DNA of 11,091 nt from an uncultured bacterium (GTDB lineage: Bacteria > CAIJMQ01). Under the pieces are notes generated by a model. It was not told the DNA's origin. It worked only from the letters and a program-made list of their open reading frames with translations, and did no database searches. Where the stretch lies: NCBI GenBank assembly GCA_903821905.1, contig CAIJMQ010000093.1, positions 1 through 11,091 on the forward strand, read 5' to 3'. The translations under genes were made by a program, and so were the position numbers. Shown in pieces: positions 1 through 6,200 of this stretch. The first letter of the stretch is position 1. Every line of letters starts with the position of its first letter.

Positions 1-57
1 ACAATCAGATTCCTCGTAAAACCAGAGCATATTACAGTTATTTTTATTTGAATAGAA

Positions 58-630
58 TTATTTTTTGAATAATTCCAATTGGGATTTTTTAAATAATTTG
101 TAGTGTTTCAATATTCTCAAGAGTTCCAATTCATCACTATAGTAGTTTTTGTTACTTTTAACTGTCTTTATAAGCCAGGAGAGCATTGTTGGAAAGGTTA
201 AAAGATAATCTATCCCTTTTTGTTTTAATATTTTTTCCGATTTGTCACACATTTCCCTATTGGCAGGGAGATTAGAAATAACCAGGATTTTCTTAAAATC
301 ATCAGTTTTCAATATTTTCTGGGCTTCTTTTAAATTATCCGGATGCAAAAAATCAAGCAATCCTTCATCTTTATTAATAACTGAGGGGTAAAATTTATCA
401 GTATGCCACGGCTCAATCCTGATTACAGCATTTTGCACTGATTTTGCAGATTCACCGTCAAGCACAAATGCTTCCAGTTCTTTGTTTTGATTGGGATTAA
501 GGTTGATAATAAAGAAGTCCACGCCTCTTTTGGAAGCTTTCCCTTTAGGAACAAACTTACGGTTGGCTTTGACTACAAATCCGGACATCTCAAAAAACTC
601 TCTAACCAGTATTTCGTTTATATTGCTCAT
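58..630 (-). CDS. Conserved-looking hypothetical protein, possible PD-(D/E)XK-like nuclease fold
   Basis: I do not recognise this 190-residue protein with certainty. It has no signal peptide or membrane segment and looks like a soluble cytoplasmic protein. The N-terminus reads as a helix (residues 4-17, with Glu11), then a strand (FVVKANRK), a basic loop and a hydrophobic strand containing GVDFFII (Asp38). The order helix-Glu, strand, Gly-x-Asp-hydrophobic strand resembles the opening of PD-(D/E)XK endonuclease-like domains. A following strand VIRIEPWHTDKF (69-80) carries Glu73 but no obvious ExK, so catalytic competence is unproven. Residues 113-121 (FKKILVISN) and 139-148 look like further core strands. 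The C-terminus (about 165-190) is basic and helical. The ATG at 630 has only a weak A-rich ribosome site. It diverges from the LRV membrane-protein gene across a 111-bp gap. Existence as a gene is well supported; the function is a guess. Confidence 0.7.
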   Translation of the reverse strand: MSNINEILVREFFEMSGFVVKANRKFVPKGKASKRGVDFFIINLNPNQNKELEAFVLDGESAKSVQNAVIRIEPWHTDKFYPSVINKDEGLLDFLHPDNLKEAQKILKTDDFKKILVISNLPANREMCDKSEKILKQKGIDYLLTFPTMLSWLIKTVKSNKNYYSDELELLRILKHYKLFKKSQLELFKK

Positions 631-689
631 TCTTTTTTTATTTTACCACACTTGAAAGATAACTTGTAACCATCTTTACGATGATTTTT

Positions 690-708
690 ATAGTATAAAT
701 AGTATAAT
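690..708 (+). promoter_or_regulatory. Putative -10 region with a 9-bp tandem repeat
   Basis: Two perfect back-to-back copies of ATAGTATAA occupy 690-698 and 699-707. The second creates a consensus TATAAT at 703-708, 33 bp before the ATG of the LRV membrane-protein gene. No good -35 hexamer is visible at 16-18 bp, so promoter activity is only a proposal. The 12-mer TTTATAGTATAA (687-698) recurs exactly at 1661-1672, in front of the next gene. Confidence 0.4.
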
Positions 709-741
709 AAGAAAAAATAAAGAGCTAGAAAGAGGTGTAAT

Positions 742-1653
742 ATGTTATGGATGATTATTTTGATTGTAGGTTATGTTTTATTTTTTTCTTTGTTGCTTTT
801 TTACAAAGAAATTATAGAAGTATTCCAAAATACTAGCAATCAATTTTCCCCTATAAAATATGCTTTGATTGTTGGTGGAGGAGTTGCTAGTTGTTTCATT
901 GTATGGTCACTTATGGATTTGTTTAACCCTATGAACAACATTATTATCGGTGGTTATGGTTTGTGTCTTTTGCTTTTGCCACCCATTGCAACTCTCGTGG
1001 GAGCTGGCGGATTCTTAGTTTCGTGGGCTGTGATTATAATTTTTATTCTTTTTTCCCAAAAATATCGTTCAACAATTCCCCCCAAAAAACTGGTTGTCTA
1101 TGTTCTTCTGGCTATAGTAATTCTTAGTTTTACATTCTGGCGCACTTACACGTTTATTTCTACCAAGTTACTCTTTCGAGACATAGAATCTCTGCAAACC
1201 AGTCAAACTCGCCTATCAGAGATTTATGCAAAAGCAATAAAGAAAGGTGACACAAGAATATTGGGGGAATTAGCAATAAATCCAAATATATCCATTCAAA
1301 TATTGGAAGAGATTTATGCCTCTTACCAACAGTATCCAGCTAATGCCAAATACTACTCTATTTTTGTTTCTTTAGCTAAGAACAAGAATACTCCAGTTAA
1401 GATTCTTGAAGATTTAGTTAAAAAGCAAAACGTGGATGTTAGACATTACGTTGCAGATAATCCTAATACACCAGTAGAAACTTTAAGGATACTTGCTGAT
1501 GATGGATATTATTTAATCAGAACTGCTGTAGTTTATAATAGAAACACTCCCCGCGATATTCTTCTAAAATTAAAATCTGATAGGGATGAAGAAGTTAAAA
1601 AAGCTGCTAATTTAATGTGGAACAATAGAGGGTTTGATAAAACGTCTGAATAA
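742..1653 (+). CDS. Membrane protein with C-terminal leucine-rich repeat variant (LRV) repeats
   Basis: This 303-residue protein has about five hydrophobic segments in its N-terminal half (roughly residues 2-21, 40-61, 67-84, 87-106 and 116-138). A soluble C-terminal half follows, made of about four LRV-type repeats between residue 172 and 290. The repeat signature is visible as LAINPNISIQILEEI, LAKNKNTPVKILEDL, VADNPNTPVETLRIL and VYNRNTPRDILLKL, i.e. (V/L)A-x-N-x-x-(T/I)(P/S)-x-x-(I/L)L. LRV repeats form a right-handed solenoid and usually mediate protein contacts. In this architecture the solenoid would hang from the membrane on one side. No catalytic motif is visible. A fair ribosome site (GAGGTG, 732-737) supports the ATG at 742. 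It runs codirectionally with the HIT gene 26 bp downstream, which may be cotranscribed. The fold is well supported and the role is unknown. Confidence 0.85.
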   Translation: MLWMIILIVGYVLFFSLLLFYKEIIEVFQNTSNQFSPIKYALIVGGGVASCFIVWSLMDLFNPMNNIIIGGYGLCLLLLPPIATLVGAGGFLVSWAVIIIFILFSQKYRSTIPPKKLVVYVLLAIVILSFTFWRTYTFISTKLLFRDIESLQTSQTRLSEIYAKAIKKGDTRILGELAINPNISIQILEEIYASYQQYPANAKYYSIFVSLAKNKNTPVKILEDLVKKQNVDVRHYVADNPNTPVETLRILADDGYYLIRTAVVYNRNTPRDILLKLKSDRDEEVKKAANLMWNNRGFDKTSE

Positions 1654-1660
1654 AATATCT

Positions 1661-1679
1661 TTTATAGTATAATACCGCT
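1661..1679 (+). promoter_or_regulatory. Putative -10 box directly in front of the HIT gene (possible leaderless start)
   Basis: A consensus TATAAT lies at 1668-1673, only six bases before the ATG at 1680, and no Shine-Dalgarno sequence is present between the two genes. Transcription from this box would begin about at the A of the start codon, giving a leaderless mRNA. No convincing -35 box is seen, and read-through from the upstream gene is also possible. Confidence 0.4.
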
Positions 1680-2165
1680 ATGGAAAAATTGTGGGCGCCC
1701 TGGAGAGGGGAATACGTAAAAAACATAGATAAGGTTAAAGGTTGTTTTTTATGCCATGCCGTGAAATCAAAAGACGACTGTAAGAGTTTAATACCTTATA
1801 GAGCCAAACATTCTTTCGTCATATTAAACCGATATCCTTATAATAACGGACACCTTCTGATAGCTCCTATCAAGCACGTAAAAAATCTGGAAGATTTAAA
1901 CGAGAAAGAAGTAAATGAATTATTCTTACTTGTCAGGAAGATAATTCCGATATTAAAGAAGATATATCATCCGCAAGGATTTAACATGGGACTGAATCTC
2001 GGAGCATGTGCAGGAACAAGCGTGGAAGATCATCTGCATCTACATATAGTTCCACGATGGGAAGGGGATACAAACTTCATGCCCGTTGTAGGAGCAACAA
2101 AAATCATACCTGAATCACTGGAAGAAAGTTACAGAAGAATTAAAAGCGAAATTCAGAAGCATTAG
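1680..2165 (+). CDS. HIT-family nucleotide hydrolase/phosphorylase (Ap4A-type)
   Basis: This 161-residue protein is a typical single HIT domain. The histidine triad is clear at residues 118-122 (HLHLH) inside DHLHLHIVPRW, and the middle His120 would be the nucleophile that forms the nucleotidyl intermediate. An upstream CFLC (22-25) with His66 matches the zinc site found in many bacterial and archaeal HIT proteins. The segment GDTNFMPVVGATKIIPE (129-145) is characteristic of the Ap4A hydrolase/phosphorylase-like branch (FHIT-related), as is the N-terminal LWAPWRGEYV. It probably cleaves dinucleoside polyphosphates or related nucleotide-phosphate bonds in the cytosol. The exact substrate cannot be read from sequence. 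The protein is full length for the family, with all catalytic residues present. It lies 26 bp after the LRV gene and converges with the LysM gene over a 78-bp gap in which I see no strong terminator. Confidence 0.95.
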   Translation: MEKLWAPWRGEYVKNIDKVKGCFLCHAVKSKDDCKSLIPYRAKHSFVILNRYPYNNGHLLIAPIKHVKNLEDLNEKEVNELFLLVRKIIPILKKIYHPQGFNMGLNLGACAGTSVEDHLHLHIVPRWEGDTNFMPVVGATKIIPESLEESYRRIKSEIQKH

Positions 2166-2243
2166 CGTTAAAAATCAAACTTCTAATACCAAAGCAATAA
2201 GAAAACGTAAAATAAATCCAGTCCTATCTACCTCTTTAAAAAT

Positions 2244-2834
2244 CTATTTGTTAATCTTTAATTGAGGAATCTGCAATTCCTGCCCAGGATATATAAGATT
2301 GGGGTTTTTGATGTTATCTTTATTCGCCCTATAGATAAGAGGCCATTTATTAGCATCGCCGTATTCTTTTCTTGCAATACGCCACAGCGAGTCGTTTTTA
2401 TTTACGGTATAAGTAGTCCCGCCACGCACAAACTGTTCCTTATATGCTGCCAATTGGTCCTCTACTTGGGACAGATAATATTCGAGTTCTTCTCTTTGTT
2501 CTTTTTGGAGTTCTACTGTTTTTAAAGCTTGAGAAATTTCATTCTTTAGTCCTTGAAGTTCCTGTTCAGTAAGCATTTGGGGAGAAATCTTTGTTGCCAC
2601 TGTGCCGGGGGGCGTACCCACTATATAACCTCCTACTCCAATACCCCCGTTCCCCCATATATCTCTATCCTTAGATTCATAATTTACAACTCTCCAGCCA
2701 AATTCTTGTACTTTTGCCCTGATTCTATCCATTGTACTTTGTTGTTCAGTAGTTTTTCCTGCCGCAAAAACTGTCATACACATAAAAACTGAAATACAGG
2801 TAAGCATCAACACTTTTAAGATTTTACCTCTCAT
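2244..2834 (-). CDS. Secreted LysM-domain protein
   Basis: This 196-residue protein starts with a classical signal peptide: MRGK, a hydrophobic core of about 18 residues, and likely cleavage after VFA (residue 24). The mature part has a Gly-rich stretch (61-74, GNGGIGVGGYIVG) and a Gln/Glu/Leu-rich coiled-coil region (about 86-135). It ends in a LysM domain (about 141-190): YTVNKNDSLWRIARKEYGD...WPLIYRANKDNIKNPNLIYPGQELQIP. LysM binds N-acetylglucosamine-containing glycans, so the protein is expected in the periplasm bound to peptidoglycan. No catalytic domain is attached, suggesting a structural or scaffold role. The ATG at 2834 is chosen over an in-frame GTG at 2900 because a perfect AAGGAGG lies five bases upstream and the signal peptide begins there. 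A strong promoter sits about 80 bp upstream. Confidence 0.92.
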   Translation of the reverse strand: MRGKILKVLMLTCISVFMCMTVFAAGKTTEQQSTMDRIRAKVQEFGWRVVNYESKDRDIWGNGGIGVGGYIVGTPPGTVATKISPQMLTEQELQGLKNEISQALKTVELQKEQREELEYYLSQVEDQLAAYKEQFVRGGTTYTVNKNDSLWRIARKEYGDANKWPLIYRANKDNIKNPNLIYPGQELQIPQLKINK

Positions 2835-2839
2835 TACCG

Positions 2840-2846
2840 CCTCCTT
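2840..2846 (-). promoter_or_regulatory. Strong ribosome binding site of the LysM gene
   Basis: AAGGAGG on the minus strand, five bases before the ATG at 2834. It fixes this start against the upstream GTG at 2900. Confidence 0.9.
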
Positions 2847-2920
2847 TTTATTGAGAAACTTTTTAATTTTTAAATCTAACCCTAATAATATCAATTCCAC
2901 TTACGGCAAGGGCTTTTTGT

Positions 2921-2948
2921 ATTATACATCTTTCTTAAGACAAGTCAA
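2921..2948 (-). promoter_or_regulatory. Sigma70-type promoter of the LysM gene
   Basis: On the minus strand TTGACT (2943-2948), a 16-bp spacer and a perfect TATAAT (2921-2926). The predicted start is near 2914, leaving an untranslated leader of about 80 nt with no riboswitch fold that I could recognise. Confidence 0.8.
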
Positions 2949-2975
2949 GAAATCATGTTGGTTATGAATAGGAAT

Positions 2976-3005
2976 TTGACTAAAGAGATATTGGAGTGAT
3001 ATATT
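2976..3005 (+). promoter_or_regulatory. Sigma70-type promoter of the FmdB-like gene
   Basis: TTGACT (2976-2981), an 18-bp spacer and TATATT (3000-3005). The predicted start is near 3012, just upstream of the ribosome site at 3020-3025, and downstream of the in-frame ATG at 3009, which could therefore not be used from this promoter. It is divergent from the LysM promoter, with the two -35 boxes 27 bp apart. Confidence 0.7.
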
Positions 3006-3019
3006 CCTATGCTTATCTC

Positions 3020-3025
3020 AGGAGG
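3020..3025 (+). promoter_or_regulatory. Ribosome binding site of the FmdB-like gene
   Basis: AGGAGG four bases before the ATG at 3030. It decides the start in favour of MPTYDYEC, the canonical FmdB N-terminus. Confidence 0.9.
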
Positions 3026-3029
3026 AAAA

Positions 3030-3290
3030 ATGCCTACTTACGACTATGAATGCGAAAAATGCGGACATAAGTTTGAAATCTTTCAGAGCATGATGGCTGA
3101 AAAGTTGAAGAAATGTCCCAAGTGCGGCGGGAAAGTAAGAAGATTAATAGGAGCTGGAGCAGGGATAATATTTAAAGGGTCCGGCTTTTATGCCACAGAT
3201 TACAAGAAAAAAGAAAACAAAACTGCAAGTTCTAAAGGTTCTTCATGTTCTACGTGTACCCCAAAAGGTTGTTCTACCTGCAAGAAATAA
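3030..3290 (+). CDS. FmdB-family zinc-ribbon protein with extra C-terminal cysteines
   Basis: This is an 86-residue FmdB/CxxC_CxxC-type putative regulatory protein. The N-terminus MPTYDYECEKCGHKFE is near-canonical for the family. Four cysteines (8, 11, 29 and 32) form two knuckles of a zinc ribbon. A short Gly-rich stretch follows, then GSGFYATDYKKK (50-61), another family hallmark. The role of this family is not firmly known; the FmdB name comes from a gene proposed to regulate formamidase/amidase genes in a methylotroph, and the protein may bind nucleic acid or another protein. The Lys/Ser-rich tail ends in two more cysteine pairs, SCSTC (73/76) and GCSTCKK (81/84), which could hold a second metal. 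The start at ATG 3030 is chosen by its ribosome site and the family N-terminus. It is apparently monocistronic from its own promoter. Confidence 0.92.
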   Translation: MPTYDYECEKCGHKFEIFQSMMAEKLKKCPKCGGKVRRLIGAGAGIIFKGSGFYATDYKKKENKTASSKGSSCSTCTPKGCSTCKK

Positions 3291-3295
3291 ACTTA

Positions 3296-3340
3296 GTTTA
3301 AAGTTTCACTCTAACGCTATAAAAAACGCTAACTTTAGAC
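3296..3340. repeat. Imperfect inverted repeat between convergent genes
   Basis: GTTTAAAGTT (3296-3305) and AACTTTAGAC (3331-3340) pair at nine of ten positions around a 25-base loop, in the gap between the convergent fmdB-like and patatin genes. It could be a weak bidirectional terminator or mRNA end structure, but the stem is AT-rich, the loop is long and there is no clean T-tract after it. The loop also holds two AACGCTA copies (3313-3319 and 3325-3331). Confidence 0.3.
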
Positions 3341-3349
3341 AAGTATTTA

Positions 3350-4255
3350 TCAATAAAAAAGGGGTAAAAGCACTCTCCGAAGGTTCTTTTTCTCTGTATT
3401 CTCTTTATTAAGAGCCTCTTTCAGTAAAGATACTTGTATCTTTGCTTCTTCCTCTCCTTTATCTATTATCTCTTTAGCTTTGGAAAAAGAGAACCAGTCC
3501 CATTTCTCCATAGGAGGAGAAAATAAAAAATCTGCCAGTGAGGATTCTATACGAGCAAATTCCAATTCTCTTATCTCGGTCGCTCTCATCAGAACTTCTA
3601 AAGCTTTTGAGGGTTTTTTGTTATCCAATTTACCGGAAGACATTGCTATTACAAAATCAGCTCCCATTTTTTCTGCAGCTGTAACAGGCATTCTACTCAA
3701 AACCCCTCCATCCACAAGAATTCTCCCTTTATCTTTTATAGGAGAAAAAAGACCAGGGACACTGGAAGAAGCTGCTACGAAACGCAGAAGATTGCCTTCT
3801 TGGATAAGAATTCTTTTGCCTTCTTTCACGTCGGTAGCTACACAGGCAAAGGGTATCTTTGCGTCGGCAAAAGTTAAATTACTGGGGATAAGACGGCTTA
3901 AACTTTCCATTAAATTTTCTTCTTCCCAGACACCTTCTCTAAATATATCTATAATGTAAAAGGCGATATCTCTTATGAATTCACCGATTTTTTTAATGCC
4001 TTGGGGTTCTAATGTGAATTGTTTCTCTAAATCTCTAACTCGTTTTTGCTGACAGAAATCGAAAATCAATTCCTCAATTTTTTTAGCTGGAACTCCAGTA
4101 GCAAAAAGAGCTCCTATAGCCGAACCCATACTGCATCCTACTATAAGGTTAATGGGGATTTTTTCTTTTTCCAAAACCTTCAAAACACCTATCTGGCAGA
4201 AAGACCTGGCCCCTCCACCTGAAAGAACAAGAGCAGTTTTACTTTTATTATTCAT
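3350..4255 (-). CDS. Patatin-like phospholipase (RssA/YchK type)
   Basis: This 301-residue protein is a patatin-like serine acyl hydrolase. The oxyanion-hole motif GGGAR is at residues 13-17, the nucleophile elbow GCSMG at 40-44 (Ser42), and the catalytic aspartate in DGG at 182-184 (Asp182). These give the complete Ser-Asp dyad expected to hydrolyse acyl esters of membrane phospholipids. There is no signal peptide, so it should act in the cytosol or at the inner face of the inner membrane. The family segments FACVATDVKEGK and FVAASSSVPGLFSPI are intact. The C-terminal third is charged and less conserved. Its ATG overlaps the last codons of the MacB-type permease by 8 bp and has no ribosome site of its own, so translation is probably coupled to the permease. 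It is the last gene of the marR-efflux operon, an unusual place for a patatin. Confidence 0.93.
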   Translation of the reverse strand: MNNKSKTALVLSGGGARSFCQIGVLKVLEKEKIPINLIVGCSMGSAIGALFATGVPAKKIEELIFDFCQQKRVRDLEKQFTLEPQGIKKIGEFIRDIAFYIIDIFREGVWEEENLMESLSRLIPSNLTFADAKIPFACVATDVKEGKRILIQEGNLLRFVAASSSVPGLFSPIKDKGRILVDGGVLSRMPVTAAEKMGADFVIAMSSGKLDNKKPSKALEVLMRATEIRELEFARIESSLADFLFSPPMEKWDWFSFSKAKEIIDKGEEEAKIQVSLLKEALNKENTEKKNLRRVLLPLFY

Positions 4256-5519
4256 ATCTTAACGCTTCAATTGGGTCTAATAAAGCAGCTTTTCTGGCAG
4301 GATATATCCCAAAAGTAAGTCCAACAGCAACCGAAATAAAGAAAGCCAATAAAACTGACCATAAAGTAACTATTGTAGCCATTCCTGCAAATTTAGAAAC
4401 TATTTTAGGGATTATAACACCAAGGATCACTCCGACAAAACCTCCCGAGGCCGAAAGAATAACTGCTTCTGTTACAAATTGATAGATAATATCTCTTCTC
4501 TTAGCGCCCAATGCTCTTCTTATGCCTATTTCTCTTGTTCTTTCTGTAACAGTTGCCAGCATAATATTCATAATGCCAATCCCGCCGACAATTAATGAAA
4601 TAGCTGCTATTGAGCCAAGAACAATACTAAAAATCTTTTTAGTATGTTCTGCTTGTTTTAACAATTCCAATGGGACAAGGATTTCGAAATCCGGCTTCTT
4701 ATGGGTTGATTCTAAAATCTTGTTTATCAATGCAGAAGTTGTAACTATCTTATTAGAATCCTCGACACGAACAATAAAACGATGAAATTCAACCCAAGTC
4801 CTATCCCAAAAATTATTTCTTATAAGTATAATTTCCCCGAAGAAACCTCTTGCCGTACTCAATGGAAGATATACATCAAAATTAATATCTTCTGCCGCAA
4901 AACTCTCCGTACCTTTTGAGAAAATTTTTGCTTCTACTACTCCAATTACTGTGAAATAATTACTTTTTACTTTTATGTCTTTACCAATAGGATTTACTCC
5001 AGCAAAAAGGGTATTTTTTATTGAAGAACCTACTACAACCACTGATTTACTTCTATCCATATCAACTTCATTTAAAAATCTCCCACCTTTCTCAACTCTC
5101 ATATTGGTAGTTTCCGCATAGTCTGGAGTAGCTCCTACAATTCTCCCAGGAGTACTTTTATTAAGATACCAAATTTCTTCTTGTGCCTCCCAAGTAGAGA
5201 CAATATTTGCAATTGAAGGAATTGACTCAATCTTCCTAAAATCTGAAGATGTAAGACCATAAACATTAAGCATAGCCCTTTGGGCTGTGTTTGCATCCGG
5301 AGGTTTTACACTTCTAATAATTATATTATTACTTCCAAGTTCTTTAATTTTTTCCCTTGCTTCAAAACTGGCACCTTCTCCAATGGCAAGCATTGCTATG
5401 ACAGAAGCAACTCCAAAAACAATTCCTAACATAGTAAGAAAAGAACGTAGTTTATGAAGCCACAGGTTCTTTCCTCCAAACCTTATTATTCTTAGGATAT
5501 GAGAAATATTAATTTTCAT
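4248..5519 (-). CDS. MacB/LolC-type ABC transporter permease
   Basis: This 423-residue protein has the fold of the MacB family: one N-terminal helix (about 27-46), a large periplasmic domain (about 50-290) and three C-terminal helices (about 297-322, 345-372 and 385-405). Hallmarks are the N-terminal LRSFLTMLGIVFGVASVIAM, the cytoplasmic coupling segment ATVTERTREIGIRRALGAK (322-340) and the terminal YPARKAALLDPIEALRYE (406-423). Proteins of this class do not pump through the membrane. They use ATP to drive substrate movement through an attached periplasmic adaptor and outer-membrane channel by mechanotransmission. Here the ATPase is a separate protein, whereas in E. coli MacB the two are fused. 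The gene overlaps the ATPase gene by 11 bp and the patatin gene by 8 bp. The substrate could be a drug, peptide, siderophore or lipid and cannot be read from sequence. Confidence 0.95.
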   Translation of the reverse strand: MKINISHILRIIRFGGKNLWLHKLRSFLTMLGIVFGVASVIAMLAIGEGASFEAREKIKELGSNNIIIRSVKPPDANTAQRAMLNVYGLTSSDFRKIESIPSIANIVSTWEAQEEIWYLNKSTPGRIVGATPDYAETTNMRVEKGGRFLNEVDMDRSKSVVVVGSSIKNTLFAGVNPIGKDIKVKSNYFTVIGVVEAKIFSKGTESFAAEDINFDVYLPLSTARGFFGEIILIRNNFWDRTWVEFHRFIVRVEDSNKIVTTSALINKILESTHKKPDFEILVPLELLKQAEHTKKIFSIVLGSIAAISLIVGGIGIMNIMLATVTERTREIGIRRALGAKRRDIIYQFVTEAVILSASGGFVGVILGVIIPKIVSKFAGMATIVTLWSVLLAFFISVAVGLTFGIYPARKAALLDPIEALRYE

Positions 5520-6189
5520 CTATAATTTTCCCGTCTAGTATTCGTATTATTCTTTTAGATTGATCTGCAATTTTCGGGTCATGGGTTATTACAACAAGCG
5601 TTTTACCTTCTTCATTTAAATGAATTAAGAGACTCATGATTTCCTTGCCAGTTTCACTATCAAGATTTCCGGTAGGCTCATCAGCCAAAATCAAAATTGG
5701 TTGATTTATTAAAGCTCTTGCAATTGCAACTCTTTGCCGTTCACCACCTGAAAGTTCGGAAGGTCTATGTTTAATACGGGCTGCCAAACCTACAAGCTTT
5801 GCCAATTCTAAAGCTTTATCTTGAATAACACTTTCATCAATTCCCTGATAGAAAAGCGGGATACCTATATTCTCCAATACAGTTAACTGGGGAATAAGAT
5901 TGAATGTCTGAAAAACAAAACCTATTTTTCGACTGCGAATTTCAGAAAGCTCTTCATCCGATAATGTAGAAATTTTTTTTTCTTCCATAAGATATTCTCC
6001 TTCGGTGGGTTTATCAAGACATCCGAGTATATTTAACATAGTTGTTTTACCGCTTCCAGAAGGGCCCATAATTGATAAATGTTCTCCCGTCGTTATAGAA
6101 AGGTTGATTCCTTTAAGAACAGAAACTTCCACTTGCCCAAGGCTGTAAACTTTCCCTATATTATTAAGATTTATTATTTCCTTTTTCAT
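5509..6189 (-). CDS. MacB/LolD-type ABC transporter ATP-binding protein
   Basis: This 226-residue protein is a complete ABC ATPase with every catalytic element. Walker A GPSGSGKT is at 42-49, the Q-loop glutamine at 94 (FVFQTFNLIPQLTV), the signature LSGGE at 146-150 followed by RQRVAIARAL, Walker B ILILADE at 165-171, the D-loop NLDS at 175-178 and the switch histidine at 203 (ITHDP). The sequence context (LGCLDKPTEGEY, ADEPTGNLDSETG) places it in the MacB/LolD/FtsE branch, which partners type VII permeases such as the adjacent one. It is a cytosolic subunit that dimerises and powers the permease. It starts 11 bp after the adaptor gene stops, without a clear ribosome site of its own, and its end overlaps the permease start. 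The length is normal for a stand-alone subunit. Confidence 0.97.
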   Translation of the reverse strand: MKKEIINLNNIGKVYSLGQVEVSVLKGINLSITTGEHLSIMGPSGSGKTTMLNILGCLDKPTEGEYLMEEKKISTLSDEELSEIRSRKIGFVFQTFNLIPQLTVLENIGIPLFYQGIDESVIQDKALELAKLVGLAARIKHRPSELSGGERQRVAIARALINQPILILADEPTGNLDSETGKEIMSLLIHLNEEGKTLVVITHDPKIADQSKRIIRILDGKIIDEN

Positions 6190-6200
6190 TGCTTGTTTCT

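Noticed and set aside
487-669. Plus-strand open frame antisense to the start of the 58-630 gene
   Set aside because: No family match and no ribosome site, and it runs out of the opposing gene into the divergent spacer. The minus-strand frame is longer and has convincing secondary-structure patterning.
2166-2243. Terminator between the convergent HIT and LysM genes
   Set aside because: I found no GC-rich stem followed by a T-tract on either strand, only short AT-rich complementarities.
2835-2900. In-frame GTG start at 2900 giving a 22-residue longer LysM protein
   Set aside because: The extension would precede the signal peptide with a charged stretch, and the perfect AAGGAGG belongs to the ATG at 2834.
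2835-2914. Possible riboswitch in the 80-nt leader of the LysM gene
   Set aside because: No conserved aptamer core or stable pairing pattern could be seen. The leader is AT-rich and apparently unstructured.
3009-3029. In-frame ATG at 3009 for the FmdB-like gene
   Set aside because: It lies at or before the predicted transcription start, has no ribosome site, and would add seven residues before the canonical MPTYDYEC N-terminus.
3313-3331. Two AACGCTA direct repeats as a possible array or attachment site
   Set aside because: There are only two 7-bp copies with no further units, no tRNA and no integrase nearby, so chance is sufficient.
3480-3959. Long plus-strand open frame antisense to the patatin gene
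   Set aside because: It is a mirror of the patatin reading frame, with low-complexity composition, no ribosome site and no recognisable domain. The patatin has all catalytic motifs.
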